This document shows positions 60,271 through 64,000 of a stretch of 64,000 nucleotides of DNA, piece after piece. The notes beneath the pieces were generated by a model. The model ran no database searches, was not told where the DNA came from, and saw nothing but the letters and a program-made list of their open reading frames with translations. Both the position numbers and the translations under genes were made by a program. This DNA is from BJHQ01 sp964654285 (lineage in GTDB: Bacteria > Planctomycetota > UBA11346). The stretch covers positions 1 to 64,000 of the forward strand of contig CAZZJC010000032.1 of assembly GCA_964654285.1 (NCBI GenBank), in the 5' to 3' direction. Positions within the stretch are counted from its first letter, which is position 1. Each line of letters opens with the position of its first letter.

Positions 60271-61560
60271 TCACCGATAGATCGGGAAGCGCTCGCACAG
60301 CGCCCGCGCGCGGGCCTTGGCGTCGGCGAGCGCGGCCGCGTCATCGCGCTTCTTGAGCGTCTGGTCGATCAGGCGGGCGATCTCGACCGCCTCGGCGACG
60401 CCGAAGCCGCGGCTGCACACGGCCGGGGTGCCGATGCGGATGCCGCTGCCGGCCTGGGCGGGCTGGGTGTCGAACGGGATCAGGTTCTTGTTCACCGTGA
60501 TGCCGACCTCGTGCAGCTTGTCCTCGGCCTGCTTGCCGGTGACGCCGTTCGACATGACGTTGAGCGAGAACAGGTGGTTGTCGGTGCCGCCGGACACCAC
60601 CTGCCAGCCGAGGCGCTTGAACTCGTCGGCCATCGCCGCCGCGCTCGCCTTCACCCGGCCCATGTACTCGGTGAATTCGGGGCGCAGGGCCTCGCCGAAG
60701 GCGACCGCCTTGGCGGCGATGACGTGCATCAGCGGCCCGCCCTGGATGCCGGGGAAGACGCGGCTGTTGACCTTCTTGGCGTGTTCGGCGCTGCGGCTGA
60801 AGATCATGCCGCCGCGCGGGCCGCGCAGGGTCTTGTGGGTGGTGGTGGTGACGAAGTCGGCGTGGCCGAACGGGCTGGGATGCAATCCGGCGGCGACCAG
60901 GCCGGCGATGTGCGCCATGTCGACGAACAGCAGCGCGCCGACCTGCCTGGCGATCGCGGCGAAGCGCGGGAAGTCCAGGGTGCGCGAATAGTTCGACGCC
61001 CCGGCGATGATCATCTTCGGCTGGAACTCGGCGGCGATGCGGGCCACTTCATCGTAGTCGATGACCTGGGCGTCCCTGGTCACGCCATAGGACGCGATGG
61101 TGTAGTCGAGGCCGCTGAAGTTGAGCTTGTACCCGTGCGTGAGGTGCCCGCCGTGGTCGAGCGACATGCCCAGCACCTTGTCGCCCTTGGCGAGGCCGGC
61201 GGCCATGTAGACCGCCATGTTGGCCTGCGAACCGGAATGCGGCTGCACGTTCACCGCGTAGTCGGTCTTGAAGAGCTGCTGCGCCCGGCGGATGGCGAGC
61301 TCTTCGGCCTTGTCGACCTCCTCGCAGCCGCCGTAGTAGCGCTTGCCGGGGTAGCCTTCGGCGTACTTGTTGGTCAGCACCGAGCCCTGCGCCTCGAGCA
61401 CGGCGGTCGAGACGATGTTCTCGCTCGCGATCAGCTCGATGGTGAATTGCTGGCGCTGCTCCTCGGCCGCGACGATGGCGGCGAGTTCCGGGTCGGCGGC
61501 GCCGAGGGCGCGGCGGGCGGTGTGGTTGGAGGTGGATGACGCGGAGGCGGACGAGGCCAT
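60271..61560 (-). CDS. glyA: Serine hydroxymethyltransferase
   Basis: 429 aa from the ATG at 61560, with AAGGAG upstream. It interconverts serine and glycine with tetrahydrofolate, using pyridoxal phosphate. The cofactor lysine is in TTTTHKTLRGPRGG; other blocks are IELIASENIVS, YAEGYPGKRYYGGCE and HSGSQANMAVY, and GIRIGTPAVCSRG near the C-terminus. It has an unusual Ala/Ser-rich start of about 18 residues before the homologous part. An inverted repeat lies about 100 bp upstream. Confidence 0.97.
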   Translation of the reverse strand: MASSASASSTSNHTARRALGAADPELAAIVAAEEQRQQFTIELIASENIVSTAVLEAQGSVLTNKYAEGYPGKRYYGGCEEVDKAEELAIRRAQQLFKTDYAVNVQPHSGSQANMAVYMAAGLAKGDKVLGMSLDHGGHLTHGYKLNFSGLDYTIASYGVTRDAQVIDYDEVARIAAEFQPKMIIAGASNYSRTLDFPRFAAIARQVGALLFVDMAHIAGLVAAGLHPSPFGHADFVTTTTHKTLRGPRGGMIFSRSAEHAKKVNSRVFPGIQGGPLMHVIAAKAVAFGEALRPEFTEYMGRVKASAAAMADEFKRLGWQVVSGGTDNHLFSLNVMSNGVTGKQAEDKLHEVGITVNKNLIPFDTQPAQAGSGIRIGTPAVCSRGFGVAEAVEIARLIDQTLKKRDDAAALADAKARARALCERFPIYR

Positions 61561-61658
61561 GGGGGCTCCTTGGCAGGGGTGTGCGTGGGATGCCCAGGCG
61601 CGCGGCGTCGCACCGGTGGCTTCATCGCGGTCGTCCGCGTCGGGGAGGTTCCCCTGAG

Positions 61659-61723
61659 CGCCAGTCGCCACCGGCGACGGCGGATGCTCGCGACCTTGCC
61701 GGGCACTCAAGTGGCGGCTGGCG
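61659..61723. repeat. Inverted repeat upstream of glyA
   Basis: CGCCAGTCGCCAC (61659-61671) and GTGGCGGCTGGCG (61711-61723) pair at 12 of 13 positions with a 39-base spacer. It lies between the deacetylase stop and the glyA start and may be a terminator for the deacetylase transcript or a leader structure of glyA. Confidence 0.5.
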
Positions 61724-61738
61724 GAGCCGCGACGGAGA

Positions 61739-62407
61739 TCACCCTGGACTCGCCCCGGTGAACAGGTCGATGACGTTGCGCCAACGCACGTCGGGATCGC
61801 TGCTCAGGCGCCGGATCGCGGCTTCGAAGGTCTGCCACTGGGGGTCGGTGAGAATCTCGTAGCTGTGGCCCCAGAAGTAGAACACGCCGTCCTGCGCCTT
61901 CGCGCGCGCAAAGCGGTCCCAGAAATCCGGGGCCAGGAAATGGCAGGTGGGATGGAATTCGCAGGGATCCGCCGGGGGGAAGACCCGGTCGGTCTCCCGG
62001 GTGGTGCGGGCGTAGACGTGGCCGGCGCGGCGGACCTCCGTCTTGACCGTGTCGTCGAATCTGCCGCCCGGATAGACGAAACCCCGGATCGGACGCTGGA
62101 AGATGTCCTCCAGCACGGCGCGACCGCGCACGATCTCCTCGACCATCTGCGCGTGCGATGCCGGCGACCGATGGCTGAAGGTGTGGTTGGCGATGTCGAA
62201 GCCGGCGTAGACCTGGGGCAATTCGCCGCGCGCCATCTGCCAGACATCATGCCCGTCGACCTTGTGCTTCCACGCGGGATAGCGTTCAGCGCGATAGGTC
62301 CCGCCGATCAGGTTGAACGTCGCCTTCGCCCCGTGCCGCCGCAGGACCTCGGTGAGCCGGAGGTCGCCGTCATGGCCATCATCCCAGCAGGTGATCACGG
62401 TCACCAT
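61739..62407 (-). CDS. Polysaccharide deacetylase (NodB-like)
   Basis: 222 aa. The NodB domain has the metal/catalytic DDG (Asp9-Asp10 in WDDGHDGD) and the HxxxH-type metal motif ANHTFSH. VYPGGRFDD is motif 3. It removes N-acetyl or O-acetyl groups from polysaccharides; a short form with no signal peptide, so it acts in the cytoplasm or with a modified substrate. Starts 6 bp after the NtrC-type regulator stop, so they share a transcript. Confidence 0.88.
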   Translation of the reverse strand: MVTVITCWDDGHDGDLRLTEVLRRHGAKATFNLIGGTYRAERYPAWKHKVDGHDVWQMARGELPQVYAGFDIANHTFSHRSPASHAQMVEEIVRGRAVLEDIFQRPIRGFVYPGGRFDDTVKTEVRRAGHVYARTTRETDRVFPPADPCEFHPTCHFLAPDFWDRFARAKAQDGVFYFWGHSYEILTDPQWQTFEAAIRRLSSDPDVRWRNVIDLFTGASPG

Positions 62408-62413
62408 GGCGAC

Positions 62414-63895
62414 TCAACGCAGGCCGAGCTGCCGCACCTTGTAGCGGATCTGACGGAAGCTGATGCCGAGCAGTTTCGCGGTCTCGGTGAGGTTGTTGTC
62501 GCCCCTGGTCAGGGCGGCCTCGACCAGGGCGCGCTCGAAGCGCTCGACCTCGCGCTCCAGGTCGATGCTTTCGCCACGGCCGAGGCGGGCGACGAGTTCG
62601 CTGCCGGAGATGGTTGCCGCGGCGGTGGTCGGACCCGGCAACGGCACGCCACCAGGGGGTTGAACGCCGCCGGGAGCGAGCGCGCCGAAGAGCGCGCCGA
62701 CGTCGATGTCGCCCTGGGCGGTGAGGGCGACCCCGCGCTGGATGCAGTTGTCGAGTTCGCGCACGTTGCCGGGCCACGCATGCGCGAGCATGGCGTCGAG
62801 CGCGGCACGGGTGAAGCCGGTGACGCCGCGGCGCAATTTCACCGCATGGCGGGCGAGCAGATGGCCGGCGAGGAGCGGGATGTCCTCGCGGCGTTCCCGC
62901 AGCGCCGCGAGGTGGATCGGGATCACCGCCAGGCGGTAGTACAGATCCTCGCGGAAGGTGCCGGCGCGCACCATGGCGGACAGGTCGCGGTTGGTCGCGG
63001 CCACCAGCCGCACGTCGCAGGTCAGCGGCTCGCGCCCGCCGACCGGCACATATTCGCCGGATTCGAGCACGCGCAGCAGCTTCACCTGGGTCTCGGGCGC
63101 GAGTTCGCCGACTTCGTCCAGGAACAAGGTGCCCTTGTCGGCGAAGGCGAAGAGGCCCTGGCGGTCCTCGACCGCGCCGGTGAAGGCGCCCTTGCGGTGG
63201 CCGAACAGCTCGCTTTCGAGCAGGTTCCGCGCCAGCGCGCCGGAGTTGATCCGCACCAGCGGCCCGTCGGAGCGCAGGCTGGCGTAGTGCAGCGCGTTGG
63301 CGACGAGTTCCTTGCCGGTACCGGATTCGCCGGTCACCAGCACGGTCGAATCCGTGGTCGACACCTGTTCGATCAGGGCCTGGATCGCGTGGATGGTGGC
63401 GCTGGATCCGACCAGATGCACGGCGCGCGCCGTCTCGCCGGCGGCCTTGGCGGCGACGTGGTGCTCGCGCGCCGCCAGGGCGCGGTTCACCAGCACCCGC
63501 ACGGCGGTGTTGTCGAACGGTTTGCGCAGGAAGTTGTAGGCACCCAGGCGCATCGCCCGCACCGCCGTGTCCCATTCGGCGAAGGCGGTCATGATGATCA
63601 CGAACGGGCCTTCCGCGCGCGACCGCAGGTTGGCGAGCACCTCCAGGCCGCTCAGGCCGTCCATGCGCAGGTCGCACAGCACCACATCGATCGGCTTGAG
63701 CGCTGCCGCCGGCTCTGCCGGCGTTACGCCGGCTTTCGTCCCGCCGGCCGGCAATGCCGCCGGTACCGCCTGGATCCGGGCCAGGGCCGCCATGCCGTTC
63801 GCCGCGACCTCGACCTCATGCCCATCGCGGCGCAGGACGACCTCCAGCATCGCCCGCACGCCCGGCTCATCATCGACCACCAGGATGCGTCCCAT
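62414..63895 (-). CDS. NtrC-type sigma54-dependent response regulator
   Basis: 493 aa. The receiver domain starts MGRILVVDDEPGVRAMLE with acceptor Asp in VVLCDLRMDG. The AAA+ domain has Walker A GESGTGKE, the sigma54-contact motif GAFTGAVE, and the Walker B-type stretch TLFLDEVGEL. The C-terminus is a Fis-type helix-turn-helix (NNLTETAKLLGISFRQIRYKVRQLGL). It is an AtoC/ZraR-like activator. Between the acid pair at residues 8-9 and Asp75 there are 66 residues instead of about 42-44, an insertion of about 23 residues that lies at GCCGGC-rich DNA. No sensor kinase gene is adjacent. Confidence 0.95.
   Translation of the reverse strand: MGRILVVDDEPGVRAMLEVVLRRDGHEVEVAANGMAALARIQAVPAALPAGGTKAGVTPAEPAAALKPIDVVLCDLRMDGLSGLEVLANLRSRAEGPFVIIMTAFAEWDTAVRAMRLGAYNFLRKPFDNTAVRVLVNRALAAREHHVAAKAAGETARAVHLVGSSATIHAIQALIEQVSTTDSTVLVTGESGTGKELVANALHYASLRSDGPLVRINSGALARNLLESELFGHRKGAFTGAVEDRQGLFAFADKGTLFLDEVGELAPETQVKLLRVLESGEYVPVGGREPLTCDVRLVAATNRDLSAMVRAGTFREDLYYRLAVIPIHLAALRERREDIPLLAGHLLARHAVKLRRGVTGFTRAALDAMLAHAWPGNVRELDNCIQRGVALTAQGDIDVGALFGALAPGGVQPPGGVPLPGPTTAAATISGSELVARLGRGESIDLEREVERFERALVEAALTRGDNNLTETAKLLGISFRQIRYKVRQLGLR
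63705..63763. repeat. GCCGGC-rich repeat inserted in the receiver domain of the response regulator
   Basis: Five GCCGGC hexamers (63708, 63717, 63728, 63743, 63747) with GCCGCCGG at both ends mark a short palindromic element. It adds about 20 residues (PAALPAGGTKAGVTPAEPAA) without breaking the frame. Confidence 0.65.
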
Positions 63896-64000
63896 GGCTG
63901 GAGGATCGCCAGCCTTCAGGCCCGGAGCAAGCGCAGAAACGTTCAGGAACCGGGAAACCGCGTTGCCTGGCGTGGCCTGCGCTCCGGCCCGATTGCGCCG

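Noticed and set aside
59838..60356. Plus-strand open frame opposite the unknown genes near 60 kb
   Set aside because: Product is low-complexity and Arg-rich at its end, has no ribosome site, and runs against the neighbouring genes; likely shadow.
1..64000. CRISPR arrays, rRNA genes, prophage or integrase
   Set aside because: No regularly spaced short repeats with unique spacers, no rRNA-like sequence, and no phage or integrase proteins were seen.

Overview
The window is GC-rich, densely packed chromosomal DNA with no phage, plasmid or CRISPR signature. The gene families point to the Planctomycetes-Verrucomicrobia-Lentisphaerae (PVC) group: a Hanks-type Ser/Thr kinase beside an ECF sigma factor, PQQ-type beta-propeller proteins, a sialate O-acetylesterase-like enzyme, a fused LacI-like/AraC (XylR-type) regulator, Gfo/Idh and URO-D-like paralogues, a DUF1565 beta-helix protein and several secretins. 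An OprP-like porin, a lipoprotein and secretins imply an outer membrane. The species cannot be told from the sequence, and the group assignment is inference.

Layout. 1-7.3 kb: tandem intergenic repeat, secreted Pro/Gly-rich protein, tRNA-Ala, dtd, porin, lipoprotein, Ser/Thr kinase, ECF sigma factor. 7.6-17.7 kb: topA, a membrane protein, an oligopeptide ABC transporter (oppABC, no ATPases), a Gfo/Idh oxidoreductase divergent from an AraC regulator. 17.7-24 kb: sigma-70 factor, holB, a DUF2225-like protein, a membrane thioredoxin, a beta-helix protein. 24.2-33.2 kb: an SGNH-like protein and three tandem, translationally coupled secretin paralogues. 33.4-36.1 kb: rsmG, and divergent dnaX whose tau C-terminus lies in the -1 frame. 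36.3-48.2 kb: a carbohydrate locus with a XylR-type regulator, two propeller proteins, a SASA-family esterase, two (alpha/alpha)6-type glycosidase-like proteins and a gene remnant. 48.3-51 kb: two membrane-anchored coiled-coil proteins with C-terminal BRCT domains. 51-57.3 kb: hemQ, then an AraC regulator divergent from a four-gene catabolic operon (MDR dehydrogenase, SGNH esterase, epimerase, URO-D-like). 57.3-64 kb: dapD, L,D-transpeptidase, a lower-GC unknown gene, glyA, polysaccharide deacetylase, NtrC-type response regulator.

The most unusual items are the tandem TM-coiled-coil-barrel-BRCT genes, the three-gene secretin operon, the dnaX arrangement (in-frame stop, strong stem-loop, tau tail in -1 frame), and mobile-looking inverted repeats, one of which ends inside a gene. 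A GCCGGC-rich insertion also sits inside the receiver domain of the NtrC-type regulator. Both AraC-type divergent promoters carry direct repeats spaced exactly 21 bp, which fits two tandem AraC half-sites.
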